Shown: piece after piece, positions 31,564-40,153 of the stretch
Layout of the letters: the number at the start of each line of letters is the position of its first letter
Numbering within the stretch: position 1 is the first letter of the stretch
Source of the DNA: an uncultured Porphyromonadaceae bacterium
GTDB taxonomy: Bacteria; Bacteroidota; Bacteroidia; Bacteroidales; Muribaculaceae
Assembly (NCBI GenBank): GCA_900550645.1
Contig: URTA01000014.1
Coordinates: 1 to 43,862 of the forward strand
Direction of reading: 5' to 3'
Length of the DNA stretch: 43,862 nt
The notes under the pieces: model-generated
Database searches by the model: none
Seen by the model: the letters and a program-made list of their open reading frames with translations, nothing else
Told to the model about the DNA's origin: nothing
Made by a program: the position numbers and the translations under genes

Positions 31564-34326
31564 TCAGAGGACGATGTTGACTATCTTGCCCGGGACGACG
31601 ATGACCTTGCGCGGTGTCTTGCCGTCGAGCCAGCGTGCGGCCAGCGGGTCGGCGAGAGCCTTCTCCTGCACGCCCTCGCGGCTGGTGTCGGCCGGCACGT
31701 CGATGGTGAAGCGCGTCTTGCCGTTGAACGACACGGGGTAGCGCACGGTGTCCTCGACCAGGTACTTCTCGTCATATTCAGGCCAGGGGGCGTCCACCAC
31801 GCTTCCCTCGCCGCCGAGGCGGTGGTGCATCTCCTCTGCGATGTGGGGCGCGAAGGGGGCTATGACGCGGGTGAACATCTCCGCAGCGCGGCGGTTGACG
31901 CTCTTGAGCTGCGTCAGCTCGCCCAGGGCTATCATGAAGGCGGGGATTGAGGTGTTGAACGAGAACGCCTCGATGTCGGCCGTCACCTTCTTGACGAGCT
32001 TGTGCACTGCCTTCAGCTCGTCACGCGAGGGCTCTGCGCCGCTCGCCGTGTCAACGCGCTCAAACCACCCCCACAGCTTCTTGAGGAAGCGGTTCACGCC
32101 GTCGATGCCGTTGGTGTCCCAGGGCTTGGACTGCTCCAGCGGCCCGAGGAACATCTCGTAGAGGCGCAGCGTGTCCGCGCCGTAGCGTTCCACTATGTCG
32201 TCGGGGTTGACCACGTTGAACATCGACTTGGACATCTTCTCGACGGCCGCGCCGCAGATGTACTTGCCGTCCTCGAGGACGAACTCTGCCGTGGCAAATT
32301 CAGGCCGCCACCGGCGGAAGCCCTCCAGGTCGAGCTGGTCGTTGCGTACCAGCGAGATGTCCACGTGTATCGGGGTCACGTCGTAGCCGCTGCGCAGGCC
32401 GTGGCTGACAAACGTGTTGGTGTCCTTGATGCGGTACACGAAGCTGCTGCGCCCCTGTATCATGCCTTGGTTGACCAGCTTGCGGAACGGCTCGTCCTCG
32501 GCCACCGCGCCCATGTCGTAGAGGAACTTGTTCCAGAAGCGCGAGTATATCAGGTGTCCAGTGGCGTGTTCGCGGCCGCCGATGTACAGGTCAACGCTTT
32601 TCCAGTATTCGTTGCACTCGCGGCTCACGAGCGCGTCGGCGTTGTGCGGGTCCATGTAGCGCAGGTAGTATGCCGACGAGCCGGCAAACCCGGGCATGGT
32701 GCATACCTCGTAGGGGTAGCCCTCGGCTGTGTGCCACCCCCGGGCGCGTCCCAGCGGCGGCTGTCCGTCAGACGTGGGCAGGTACGAATCGACCTCGGGC
32801 AGCTCCAGCGGCAGTTCGCTTTCAGGCACGAGATGCGGCTCGCCGTCAACGTAATATACCGGGAACGGCTCTCCCCAGTAGCGCTGGCGCGAGAATATGG
32901 CGTCGCGCAGGCGGTAGTTCACCTTCACGTCGCCGATGCCCTTTTCACGTATGAACTCCTTGGTGCGGGCTATTGCCTCTTTGACGGTCAGCCCGTTGAG
33001 CTTCAGCTCGGGCCCGTCGCTGTTGGCCATGATGCCCTCCTTGGCGTCAAACGACTGCTCCGACACGTCCGCGCCCTCGATGAGTGGGATTATGGGCAGG
33101 TCGAAATGGCGTGCGAAGGCGTAGTCACGCGAGTCGTGCGCCGGCACAGCCATGATTGCGCCAGTGCCGTAGCCAGCCAGCACATAGTCGCTTATGTAGA
33201 TAGGTATTTCCTTTCCTGTCAGCGGATTGCGTGCGTACGAGCCGGAGAATACGCCGCTTACCTTCTTCTCTATCTGCCGCTCGCGCTCCGTCTTGTGGCT
33301 TACCAGCCGCAGGTATGCGTCCACCTCCTCGCGGCGGTCGGCAGTGGTGACGATGTCCACGTATTCCGATTCCGGGGCAAGCACCATGAACGTCACGCCG
33401 AAGACCGTGTCGGCACGTGTGGTGAAAATCTCGAGAGCCTGGTCGCTGCCGACGATTTCAAAGCGCATCTCCGCGCCCTCGCTGCGCCCTATCCAGTTGC
33501 GCTGCGTCTCCTTGATAGAGTCGCTCCAGTCCAGCGCGTCGAGGCCGTCGAGCAGCCGCTGCGCGTATGCCGACACGCGCAGGCACCACTGCCGCATCTT
33601 GCGCTGCTCCACCGGGTAGCCGCCTCGCACGGACACTCCCTCCGACACCTCGTCGTTGGCAAGCACCGTCCCCAGCTTCTCGCACCAGTTGACCATGGTC
33701 TCGGCGCGGTAAGCCAGGCGGTAGTTCATCAGCGTCTCGGCGCGTGCGCGGTCGTCCATGGCGTTCCACTCTGCGGCGGTCAGCTCCAGCGGCGCGGTCT
33801 GCGCAGCGTCCAGCCCGTCAGTGCCGTGGGCTGCGAGGTGAGCCTCCAGCTCGGCAATGGGGCGGGCCTTGGCTGCCGACTTGTCATACCAGGCGTTGAA
33901 CATCTTCTCAAACGTCCACTGCGTCCACTTGTAGTACTCCGGGTCGCACGTGCGCACACAGCGGCTCCAGTCATAGCTGAAGCCAATCTTGTCGAGCTGC
34001 GACTTGTAGCGGGCGATGTTCTGCCGCGTCGTCACCTCGGGGTGCTGTCCGGTCTGTATGGCGTACTGCTCTGCCGGCAGTCCGTATGCGTCGAATCCTA
34101 TCGGGTGCAGCACGTTGAAGCCCTGCTGCCGCTTGTAGCGGGCGTAGATGTCGCTGGCGATGTAGCCCAGCGGATGCCCCACGTGCAGCCCCGCTCCCGA
34201 GGGGTAGGGGAACATGTCGAGTACGTAGAACTTGGGGCGTGAGGGGTCTTCCGTGACCCGGAACGTGTCGTTGTCGCGCCAGTACTGCTGCCAGCGTGCC
34301 TCTATCTCTTGGTGCTTGTATTCCAT
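31564..34326 (-). CDS. leuS: Leucyl-tRNA synthetase
   Basis: This is a 920-residue class I synthetase. The HIGH-type motif is YPSGAGLHVGHPLGY (about 42-56), and the KMSKS motif is VEKMSKSMFNVVNPDDI (about 690). The editing (CP1) domain sits between them and carries a GTGAIMAVPAHD element. The catalytic core NRFLKKLWGWF and the anticodon-binding region follow. It charges tRNA-Leu with leucine and edits isoleucine-type errors. It is the first gene of the minus-strand run leuS-rdgB-PorZ-like-LRR-trmB-mrp and has a well-matched promoter. Confidence 0.96.
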   Translation of the reverse strand: MEYKHQEIEARWQQYWRDNDTFRVTEDPSRPKFYVLDMFPYPSGAGLHVGHPLGYIASDIYARYKRQQGFNVLHPIGFDAYGLPAEQYAIQTGQHPEVTTRQNIARYKSQLDKIGFSYDWSRCVRTCDPEYYKWTQWTFEKMFNAWYDKSAAKARPIAELEAHLAAHGTDGLDAAQTAPLELTAAEWNAMDDRARAETLMNYRLAYRAETMVNWCEKLGTVLANDEVSEGVSVRGGYPVEQRKMRQWCLRVSAYAQRLLDGLDALDWSDSIKETQRNWIGRSEGAEMRFEIVGSDQALEIFTTRADTVFGVTFMVLAPESEYVDIVTTADRREEVDAYLRLVSHKTERERQIEKKVSGVFSGSYARNPLTGKEIPIYISDYVLAGYGTGAIMAVPAHDSRDYAFARHFDLPIIPLIEGADVSEQSFDAKEGIMANSDGPELKLNGLTVKEAIARTKEFIREKGIGDVKVNYRLRDAIFSRQRYWGEPFPVYYVDGEPHLVPESELPLELPEVDSYLPTSDGQPPLGRARGWHTAEGYPYEVCTMPGFAGSSAYYLRYMDPHNADALVSRECNEYWKSVDLYIGGREHATGHLIYSRFWNKFLYDMGAVAEDEPFRKLVNQGMIQGRSSFVYRIKDTNTFVSHGLRSGYDVTPIHVDISLVRNDQLDLEGFRRWRPEFATAEFVLEDGKYICGAAVEKMSKSMFNVVNPDDIVERYGADTLRLYEMFLGPLEQSKPWDTNGIDGVNRFLKKLWGWFERVDTASGAEPSRDELKAVHKLVKKVTADIEAFSFNTSIPAFMIALGELTQLKSVNRRAAEMFTRVIAPFAPHIAEEMHHRLGGEGSVVDAPWPEYDEKYLVEDTVRYPVSFNGKTRFTIDVPADTSREGVQEKALADPLAARWLDGKTPRKVIVVPGKIVNIVL

Positions 34327-34357
34327 ACGGTATGTCGGTTCTTAGTGTATCAGAACG

Positions 34358-34388
34358 CAAATTTAGTCAATTTCCCCGACACTCGCAA
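34358..34388 (-). promoter_or_regulatory. Promoter for leuS
   Basis: TAAATTTG (34365-34358, minus) matches the -7 box and TTG (34388-34386) lies 20 bp upstream. The leader to the leuS ATG is about 25 nt. Confidence 0.55.
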
Positions 34389-34424
34389 CAGCCGCTGTTG
34401 AGGCAATGCCAGGGATTGCGGTGG

Positions 34425-34796
34425 CTATGTGTTTTTCAGGCAAATGCCTTTGACGAGGGTAATGCCTCCAAAGACTGCTATTCCCCAGAATAAAGAAAAG
34501 TCCTTGTTTACCAAGCCAATTATTGCCCCGGCAAGGATAATTATCGCGCCAGCGATTATCTTCTTTATTGCGGATTTGTTCTTTTCCGCTTCTTCAAATA
34601 CGCTGATGTAGTCAATTACGTTTTCGGCCATATCCGCAGGTATTCCTTGGTCTATCAGTTTGTATTTTATATCGAAAAGGCTTAGCCTTCCTGTGTTATA
34701 CAGGTCTATGGCGTAGTTGTATACGCTGTTGACAAACTGCTGTATCTCTTCTTCTGTCGGTTCAGCCTGTCCGGGCTGCTTCTGCAAATCTATCAT
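34425..34796 (-). CDS. Small two-helix membrane protein, unknown function
   Basis: This is a 123-residue protein. The N-terminal ~75 residues are soluble and helical (EEEIQQFVNSVYNYAIDLY, SLFDIKYKLIDQGIPADMAE). Two adjacent membrane helices follow (IIAGAIIILAGAIIGLV and FSLFWGIAVFGGITLVKGI), ending in a short basic tail. I do not recognise the family. The pattern resembles other small inner-membrane proteins found singly in Bacteroidales. It stands between leuS and the 58-aa gene, with no partner of known function. Confidence 0.7.
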   Translation of the reverse strand: MIDLQKQPGQAEPTEEEIQQFVNSVYNYAIDLYNTGRLSLFDIKYKLIDQGIPADMAENVIDYISVFEEAEKNKSAIKKIIAGAIIILAGAIIGLVNKDFSLFWGIAVFGGITLVKGICLKNT

Positions 34797-34841
34797 GATG
34801 TATGTGTGTTGTTTTGGTTGTTGTTTGGTGTTGAAACGGCA

Positions 34842-34886
34842 ATGCCCCGAGGCCGCCAGCGGTCACGGGGTATATGCACTGTGCAT
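34842..34886 (-). terminator. Hairpins after the 58-aa gene
   Basis: ATGCCCCG (34842-34849) pairs with CGGGGTAT (34866-34873, one G-U), with an inner stem from CCGC/GCGG. Next to it the 13-bp palindrome ATGCACTGTGCAT spans 34874-34886. The group lies just downstream of the minus-strand stop at 34906. There is no strong U-run. Confidence 0.45.
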
Positions 34887-34905
34887 TATTGTTGTCGGCA
34901 GGGTG

Positions 34906-35082
34906 TCACTTGCCGAAGAGGGTCTTGAGGATTGCGCTGCCAATCTTGCGCTCGATGCCGGACTTGGTCGTCGGGATTCCTGTGCGGCGTGCTATGCGCT
35001 GGCGTGCCTGTGTCAGCCCCAATGCCCGCTTCCATGAGAATGACAGCCCGGGGATGCCGGTGTTGCTCTTGTGTCGTGTCAT
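34906..35082 (-). CDS. 58-residue basic protein, unknown function
   Basis: A short gene starts at ATG 35082 and stops at 34906. It encodes a very basic protein beginning MTRHKSNTGIPGLSFSW and containing KRALGLTQARQRIARRTG, IPTTKSGIERKIG and a C-terminal ILKTLFGK. Its ATG overlaps the stop codon of the next upstream gene (35079-35315) by 4 bp (ATGA), strong evidence that it is translated. I believe similar small proteins occur singly in other Bacteroidales, but I cannot name a family. The charge and short length would fit a nucleic-acid or ribosome-associated protein. Confidence 0.7.
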   Translation of the reverse strand: MTRHKSNTGIPGLSFSWKRALGLTQARQRIARRTGIPTTKSGIERKIGSAILKTLFGK

Positions 35083-35315
35083 GTGTTGCTGTTATTGTTG
35101 GTGATGTATTTGTGCCAGATGCCTCTGGCGAGGAGGACGATGCCTCCGAGTATTGCCGCCCAATAGAGCAGCTGGCATACGATTGCTATCAGTGCCGAGA
35201 ACAGTGTCACGGCTGCGCAGCCGAGCAGCAGCACGCCTCCTATGGCGAGTTCACGGTTGGCGTTGCGGCCGAAGATAAGGCTGCGTGTCTTTCCATTGAT
35301 GTTGTCTGGTGTCAT
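35079..35315 (-). CDS. Small two-helix membrane protein, unknown function
   Basis: A 78-residue protein with a short polar N-terminus (MTPDNINGKTRSLIFGRNAN). Two hydrophobic helices follow (IGGVLLLGCAAVTLFSALIA and QLLYWAAILGGIVLLARGIW) and then a basic/polar C-terminus. Topology resembles the 34425-34796 protein's membrane part (both end near a KGI or RGIW turn), so they may be distantly related. It is translationally coupled to the 58-residue protein. Function unknown. Confidence 0.7.
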   Translation of the reverse strand: MTPDNINGKTRSLIFGRNANRELAIGGVLLLGCAAVTLFSALIAIVCQLLYWAAILGGIVLLARGIWHKYITNNNSNT

Positions 35316-35368
35316 GGCGTATGAAGTTGTTTTGGTGATTAGTTATGGTGGTGATTGTTCCTGCCGGG

Positions 35369-35460
35369 TGTTTACTCTGTTCACCCTGTTTACTTGTTTA
35401 CCGCCTGTGGGTGGGGTAAACAAGGTAAACAGAGTAAACAGCGGTAAACGCGGTTAACGG
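35369..35460 (-). repeat. TGTTnnnnn/nnnnnAACA nonamer hairpin at the 3' end of the Ca2+-ATPase gene
   Basis: Plus-strand units TGTTTACTC, TGTTCACCC, TGTTTACT and TGTTTACC (35369-35402) face GGTAAACAA, GGTAAACAG, AGTAAACAG and CGGTAAACG (35415-35450). The arms pair almost completely around a short GTGGGTG-rich loop. The array continues into CGGTTAACGG, whose TTA is the stop codon of the ATPase gene. It is the same 9-nt design as the arrays in 16374-16931 with a different core. Confidence 0.75.
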
Positions 35461-38126
35461 CCGATTTTCTTGACGAGATTCCACAGCTCGCGTACCCAGA
35501 GGACGAGCGAGGAGCCGCCGATGATGATGAGCCAGTCAACGGGCTTGAGGCTGACGACGTTGAAGAAGTCCTGTAGCACCGGCACTTCGACCATAGCCAC
35601 CTGTCCGACGAGTATTATCGCGGAAATGGTGAGCAGTCCGCCGCATCCCTTGAAGTGGAGTGCGCTGCGGCCGGTCTCGAAAGCGCGTGCGCAGAAGAGG
35701 TAGAAGAAGTGCGTCATCACGAATATTGTGAAGAGCAGCGTCAGCTCGTAGGGTGTCAGGCCGTTGGCCTCGCCGAGCTTGAGGGTGAGCAGGTCTGTCA
35801 GCTGGGTGATGTCAGAGTGCTCGAAGATGTAGAGCAGCCCGAGCAGCAGGAGGAAGAAGAAGCCGCCCACGCCGAGGATGTTGTGGTACATCGTGCTGTT
35901 GAGGATGAACGCCTTGCGGTCACGCGGCTTGCTGCGCATCACTGATTCCGAGGGTGGCAGCGAGGCGAGTGCCATGGCTGCGAATGTGTCCATGATGAGG
36001 TTGACCCACAGCATCTGCGTGACAGTCAATGGGCTGTCCGTACCCATGAACGCTCCGCAGAGCACCAGGAAGCAGGCTGCGACGTTGACGGTGAGCTGGA
36101 AGAGGAGGAAACGCTGAATGTTCTGGAATAGGGAGCGTCCCCACATCACGGCGCGTCCTATCGATGAGAACGAGTTGTCGATGATAGTGATGTCCGAAGC
36201 CTCCTTGGCTACAGATGTGCCGTCGCCCATGGAGAGGCCTACGTGTGCGGTCTTGAGGGCAGGCGCGTCGTTAGTGCCGTCGCCGGTGACAGCGACTACC
36301 TCGTTGTTGGCCTGGAGAGCCTCTACGAGCCGTTTCTTGTCCATGGGGCGTGCGCGTGCTATTATCTTGATTTCGCCTACGCGCTCGCGCAGTTCCTTAT
36401 CCGAGAGCTTCTCAAACTCTGGGCCGGTGATGATATTGCGGTCAGAGTCCTTGGCATCGTCCCACAGGCCGATTTCGCGGCCTATCTGCTTGGCAGTTCC
36501 GGGGGTGTCGCCGGTGACTATCTTGACGCGGATGCCAGCGTCGGTCACTTCGCGCACAGCGTCAGGCACGTCCACGCGGACGGGGTCGGAGATAGCGGCT
36601 ATGCCGAGGAATGTCAGGCCGTCGGCAGTCAGCTTGCCATCGGTGACAGCGGTTTTGCCTTCAGGCACTTCGCAGTATGCGAAGCCGAGTGTGCGCATTG
36701 CCTGGTTCTGGTATTGCAGCAGCAGCTCGTCTATCTGGGCGCGTGTCACGCCCGGTGTGGCGGCGCACATTGCGAACACGATTTCGGGCGCACCCTTGAC
36801 GTAGAGGCGTGTCCTGCCGTCGGGCGACTTGACGAGCGTGGCCATGTACTTGCGCTCGGTGCTGAAGGGTATCTCGTCGATGCGCTGCGTGTTGTCTTTC
36901 AGCTCCATGTAGTCCACTCCGCGGCCGTTCAGCCAGAGCAGCAACGCGCCCTCGGTGGGGTTGCCCAGCACTTCGGGAGTAGCTCCGGAGAGGTCGAGCT
37001 GCGCGGTGGAGTTGACGGCGATGCCCTCGTCGATGACTTGCTGGGAGGGGTTGCCGAAGAATTTGGTCTCATGCACCTGCATGCGGTTCTGTGTCAGAGT
37101 GCCGGTCTTGTCGGTGCATATTACGGTAGTCGCGCCCATGGTCTCGCAAGCGTGCATCTTGCGCACCAGGTTGTTGGTCTTGAGCATGCGGCGCATTGAG
37201 TATGCCAGCGAGAGGGTCACTGCCATTGGGAGGCCTTCAGGCACAGCCACGACGATGAGGGTGACGGCAATCATGAATGTCTGCAGCAGGTATGCGGTGA
37301 AGTCTACCCACTCGAACGCGCCTGTGCCTGTGACGAAGTACATGATGACGCGCCCCAGGACGATAGCGGCTGCAAATCCGTAGCTGATCTTGGTGATGAG
37401 GTCGCCCAGTCCGTCGAGCTGCTCGTTGAGGGGGGTCTTGACGCTGTCGTCTATCTGCGCAGCCTCGAATACCTTGCCGTTCTCGGTCTTGTCGCCGACG
37501 GCGGTGACGCGCATGATGCCGTGTCCCTCCATGATTTTCGTGCCGCGCATGGCGTGGTTGGAGGGGAATGTAGCGTCGGGGTCGAACTCTGCCTCGACGG
37601 TGGTCTTGTGGCACATCGGCTCTCCGGTGAGCGAGGACTCGTCGATGTTGAGCGATACGGCCTCGAGCAGCTCGCCGTCAGCCGGCACTTCCTCGCCGGT
37701 TGAGAGGATGACGATGTCGCCGACCACGATGTCCTTCTTGGGGACTTGGGTGGCGTTGCCGGAGCGTATCACCTGCACCGGCTCGTCGTCGTTGACCTGG
37801 TTGAGCAGGGCAAACTCCTTGTCGGCCTTGAGCTCGAATATGAAAGCCAGCCCTGTGGCGAGGAGTATTGCGACGAATATGCCTATCGGCTCGAAGAATA
37901 CTGTCAGCCCCTTGCCGAGGCCGAAGTACTCGTAGCATGAGATGCCGATAGAGAGCGCGCCGGCGATGAGGAGGATTATGATGAGGGGGTCGGTGAATTT
38001 CTCGAGGAACTGCATCCAGAGCGACTCCTTCTCGGGAGGTGTCAGTATGTTGACACCGTTTTTCTCGCGGCTCTGTCTGACCTCGGCCTCGGAAAGTCCC
38101 GTGTAATGGTGTTTGTGCTGTGACAT
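35454..38126 (-). CDS. Ca2+-translocating P-type ATPase (PMCA type)
   Basis: This is an 890-residue P2B-like ATPase. It has the N-terminal cation-ATPase segment (HHYTGLSEAEVRQSREKNGV), an A-domain loop LTGEPM in place of TGES, M4 PEGLPMAVTLSLAY, the phosphorylation site ICTDKTGTLTQNRM, the nucleotide-binding region KGAPEIVFAMC, and VAVTGDGTNDAPALK in the P domain. Ten membrane helices are expected and seen. The substrate is probably Ca2+ (or Mn2+); the family name rests on similarity. It lies 16 nt after a short prohibitin-like gene and downstream of the TerY-P triad, which may link it to metal-stress signalling. It ends in the nonamer hairpin array. Confidence 0.9.
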   Translation of the reverse strand: MSQHKHHYTGLSEAEVRQSREKNGVNILTPPEKESLWMQFLEKFTDPLIIILLIAGALSIGISCYEYFGLGKGLTVFFEPIGIFVAILLATGLAFIFELKADKEFALLNQVNDDEPVQVIRSGNATQVPKKDIVVGDIVILSTGEEVPADGELLEAVSLNIDESSLTGEPMCHKTTVEAEFDPDATFPSNHAMRGTKIMEGHGIMRVTAVGDKTENGKVFEAAQIDDSVKTPLNEQLDGLGDLITKISYGFAAAIVLGRVIMYFVTGTGAFEWVDFTAYLLQTFMIAVTLIVVAVPEGLPMAVTLSLAYSMRRMLKTNNLVRKMHACETMGATTVICTDKTGTLTQNRMQVHETKFFGNPSQQVIDEGIAVNSTAQLDLSGATPEVLGNPTEGALLLWLNGRGVDYMELKDNTQRIDEIPFSTERKYMATLVKSPDGRTRLYVKGAPEIVFAMCAATPGVTRAQIDELLLQYQNQAMRTLGFAYCEVPEGKTAVTDGKLTADGLTFLGIAAISDPVRVDVPDAVREVTDAGIRVKIVTGDTPGTAKQIGREIGLWDDAKDSDRNIITGPEFEKLSDKELRERVGEIKIIARARPMDKKRLVEALQANNEVVAVTGDGTNDAPALKTAHVGLSMGDGTSVAKEASDITIIDNSFSSIGRAVMWGRSLFQNIQRFLLFQLTVNVAACFLVLCGAFMGTDSPLTVTQMLWVNLIMDTFAAMALASLPPSESVMRSKPRDRKAFILNSTMYHNILGVGGFFFLLLLGLLYIFEHSDITQLTDLLTLKLGEANGLTPYELTLLFTIFVMTHFFYLFCARAFETGRSALHFKGCGGLLTISAIILVGQVAMVEVPVLQDFFNVVSLKPVDWLIIIGGSSLVLWVRELWNLVKKIGR

Positions 38127-38142
38127 ACTATCTATCAGTTGG

Positions 38143-38568
38143 TTATTTTGTGTTTTGGTTGATTACGTTGCGTGTCGATTCGAGCAGCGGCAGGTTGGTC
38201 TCCGTCGGTATGTATATGACCGTCTTGTCGGAGAGGTCTGACTGCTGTCGCACCCACAGGTACTGAATGTAGGTGGGCGTGAGCGAGCCGTTCTCGATGC
38301 GTATGGCCTCTGCCGCACCCTTGGCGCGTTCTATCTCTGCCTGGGCGTTGAGCTTCTCTGCCTCGAGGTTGGCTTTGGCCTCCTCAATCTTGATTTTGCG
38401 GTTCTGCTCGGCCTTGGCAAACTCGGCCTTGCCCTCCATCTCCTGCGACCACACGTTGTACCAGGGCATTATGAACGCCATGGCGACGATGAGGACGATG
38501 ATGCCGATGACGGCGGTTATCGCTCCCTTGATGAATCGCGGTGTGAGGTTTATGTTTCCGTTTGTCAT
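38143..38568 (-). CDS. Short prohibitin-like membrane protein (no SPFH domain)
   Basis: I place the start at 38568 (MTNGNINLTPRFIKG). A longer in-frame Met at 38610 overlaps the promoter box. The 141 residues have one N-terminal membrane helix (AVIGIIVLIVAMAFIMPWY). A long charged coiled coil follows (AEFAKAEQNRKIKIEEAKAN, LEAEKLNAQAEIERAKGAAE), then the conserved prohibitin-like end YLWVRQQSDLSDKTVIYIPT. The SPFH core is absent, as in other short Bacteroidetes 'membrane protease subunit' proteins, so it may be full length. It could scaffold membrane proteins such as the neighbouring ATPase, which starts 16 nt later. Confidence 0.7.
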   Translation of the reverse strand: MTNGNINLTPRFIKGAITAVIGIIVLIVAMAFIMPWYNVWSQEMEGKAEFAKAEQNRKIKIEEAKANLEAEKLNAQAEIERAKGAAEAIRIENGSLTPTYIQYLWVRQQSDLSDKTVIYIPTETNLPLLESTRNVINQNTK

Positions 38569-38607
38569 GAGTGTAGTGTATTGGTGGTTGTATATTGTTT
38601 CACGGTG

Positions 38608-38615
38608 CAAAGATA
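38608..38615 (-). promoter_or_regulatory. -7 box for the prohibitin-like/Ca2+-ATPase pair
   Basis: TATCTTTG on the minus strand matches TAnnTTTG, 40 bp before the ATG at 38568. The -33 region is weak. Confidence 0.4.
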
Positions 38616-38651
38616 GGTCATGGCGGCGCGGTTCGGGGCGAAACTGAAACG

Positions 38652-38693
38652 TTGCAGCCCCGCAGCGGCGCGATGCCGTCCCCGGGGCTGCAA
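38652..38693 (-). terminator. Hairpin after the TerB-like gene
   Basis: TTGCAGCCCCG (38652-38662) pairs perfectly with CGGGGCTGCAA (38683-38693), an 11-bp stem 8 nt after the minus-strand stop at 38702. No U-run follows. It separates the Ter cluster from the prohibitin-like/ATPase pair. Confidence 0.55.
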
Positions 38694-38701
38694 TGTTGCG
38701 G

Positions 38702-40081
38702 TCATCGCATCGACGTGACCTTATGGTATGGTTCGGAGTCTGCCAGCAGCACCTGTCCGTCTATCGTGTTGATGTATGCCATTGCGGGGTCGGGGGCAAT
38801 GGAGTGGCGGCTGCCGTCCTTGGCGAGCTGGTAGTCGCTGCGGTTGTACATGGTCTCGGGCAGTGCCTCGAGCGCTCTCTTGAGGCGTGCTATCATGGGG
38901 CGGCGCGTGGTGGCGTTGGCCAGGTCGGGGGTGCTGTCGTATTCCCCTCCGAGCAGGCCGTAGATGTAGCGGTACTGCCGCTGTAGCCACTGTGCCGTCT
39001 CCGCCCTCTTGGTGCTGAAGTTGATGCCGTCGCGTCCGTGGCAGAGCAGCAGTATGAACAGTGCTTTCTCGCGGCGGTGCACACCGGAGAGAGTCGCGCC
39101 CACGTCGGGGAACTGTATCTCCTGGCGGTACGGGTCGATGACGACGCGGCTGCGGACGTTGGTGCGTATCAGGAATATGTCGAGCAGCTGCTTGTAGAAT
39201 CCGTGGTAGTGGAACTGGTCGCCGCGCTCCTCTGATGTCTTGACGATGAATACGTCGCTGCTCAGCATGTCGGCAAACTGGTCGAGCAGCCGCTGGACCG
39301 AGCGCAGTATGTCGCCGTCCACCTCCACCTTGACGTAGTTGGAGTACGCATGCCCGGCGACGAAGCTGCTGCCTATCTTGATGAGCAGGGCGGGGTATGT
39401 CTGGCGCAGCTCCTCGATGCCGAGCTTGTTGCCCAGCAGGTCGCGGCAGAACGATGCCGTGGTCATGCCCATGAGCGAGCGGTAGTCGCCCTCTATCTGC
39501 TCGTCGCTCGAGGCGGGGGCGAGGAACGTCAGTATCTGCTTCATGAGCTTCTCGTCGGTCTCGCGGTAGTGGCGTATGATGTTGGGCAGGTAGACGAAGT
39601 GGAATCCGAGGAGCTGCATCTCCTTGAATATGGTGCGGTAGTCGCGCACAATGGCCTCGTTGGTCTGTTCGTCATACTCGTCCTCGATGTAGAGGGCTGT
39701 CGCCACGTCCACGTTGAAGTCGGCCTTGGGTATCGAGTATACCTCGGCCTGTTCCTCGGCGCAGTCGTCCAGCGCCATGATGAGGGCGATCATGATGAGA
39801 GCCTCGGAGTGGGCGCAGAACCCGTCGCTGGTGGTCATTGCCTTGCAGTCGCCCAGCAGGTCGCGGCGCAGCCCCAGCACGTCCTCTTCCTCTTCGCGGC
39901 ATATCACGCCCACGGCCTCGGCGAAGGTCATCTTCTGCGCCTCGGTCTCTATCTCGCGTGTGATGCCGTACTTGGAGCAGATGTCGTCCCAGAACTCCAT
40001 CTCCCCTTTGTCGATAATGCGGTCGGCATTTATCAGGTCGGCGAATATCCGCGCTATCGCGGTCTTGTGTATACGTGCCAT
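38702..40081 (-). CDS. TerB-like N-terminal domain protein of the Ter-associated cluster
   Basis: This is a 459-residue protein. The N-terminus (RIFADLINADRIIDKGEMEF, WDDICSKYGIT) resembles the TerB-type helical repeat; the rest (a long region of mixed helices and strands, with KVEVDGDILRSVQRLLDQFA and a FHYHGFYKQLLDIF segment) is not recognised. A conserved-looking LLLCHGRDGINFSTKRAETA lies near 360. No membrane segment or signal peptide is seen, so it is cytoplasmic. It directly follows the kinase gene (72-nt gap) and has its own consensus promoter, so it can be expressed with or without the triad. I infer a role in the same phosphorylation system. Confidence 0.5.
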   Translation of the reverse strand: MARIHKTAIARIFADLINADRIIDKGEMEFWDDICSKYGITREIETEAQKMTFAEAVGVICREEEEDVLGLRRDLLGDCKAMTTSDGFCAHSEALIMIALIMALDDCAEEQAEVYSIPKADFNVDVATALYIEDEYDEQTNEAIVRDYRTIFKEMQLLGFHFVYLPNIIRHYRETDEKLMKQILTFLAPASSDEQIEGDYRSLMGMTTASFCRDLLGNKLGIEELRQTYPALLIKIGSSFVAGHAYSNYVKVEVDGDILRSVQRLLDQFADMLSSDVFIVKTSEERGDQFHYHGFYKQLLDIFLIRTNVRSRVVIDPYRQEIQFPDVGATLSGVHRREKALFILLLCHGRDGINFSTKRAETAQWLQRQYRYIYGLLGGEYDSTPDLANATTRRPMIARLKRALEALPETMYNRSDYQLAKDGSRHSIAPDPAMAYINTIDGQVLLADSEPYHKVTSMR

Positions 40082-40119
40082 GTCTGGTGTCGTTTAGCCT
40101 TTGTCGGTGATGTGAGCCA

Positions 40120-40151
40120 CAAAGTTACGCAAAATCCCCGGCATTTGCAAA
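40120..40151 (-). promoter_or_regulatory. Consensus promoter for the TerB-like gene, just after the kinase stop
   Basis: TAACTTTG (40127-40120) and TTTG (40151-40148) on the minus strand are 20 bp apart, a full match. The -33 box lies 3 bp from the kinase stop codon, so the TerB-like gene can be transcribed on its own. The leader to the ATG at 40081 is about 33 nt. Confidence 0.6.
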
Positions 40152-40153
40152 CA

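Noticed and set aside
32002..34242. 746-codon plus-strand frame opposite leuS
   Set aside because: It is the antisense of a certain leuS gene in high-GC DNA, with a Val/Ala/Arg/His-rich product typical of shadow frames.
38143..38568. Prohibitin-like gene as a truncated SPFH protein
   Set aside because: It has its own membrane helix and a complete coiled-coil plus end motif, and I recall similar short forms in other Bacteroidetes, so truncation is not needed.
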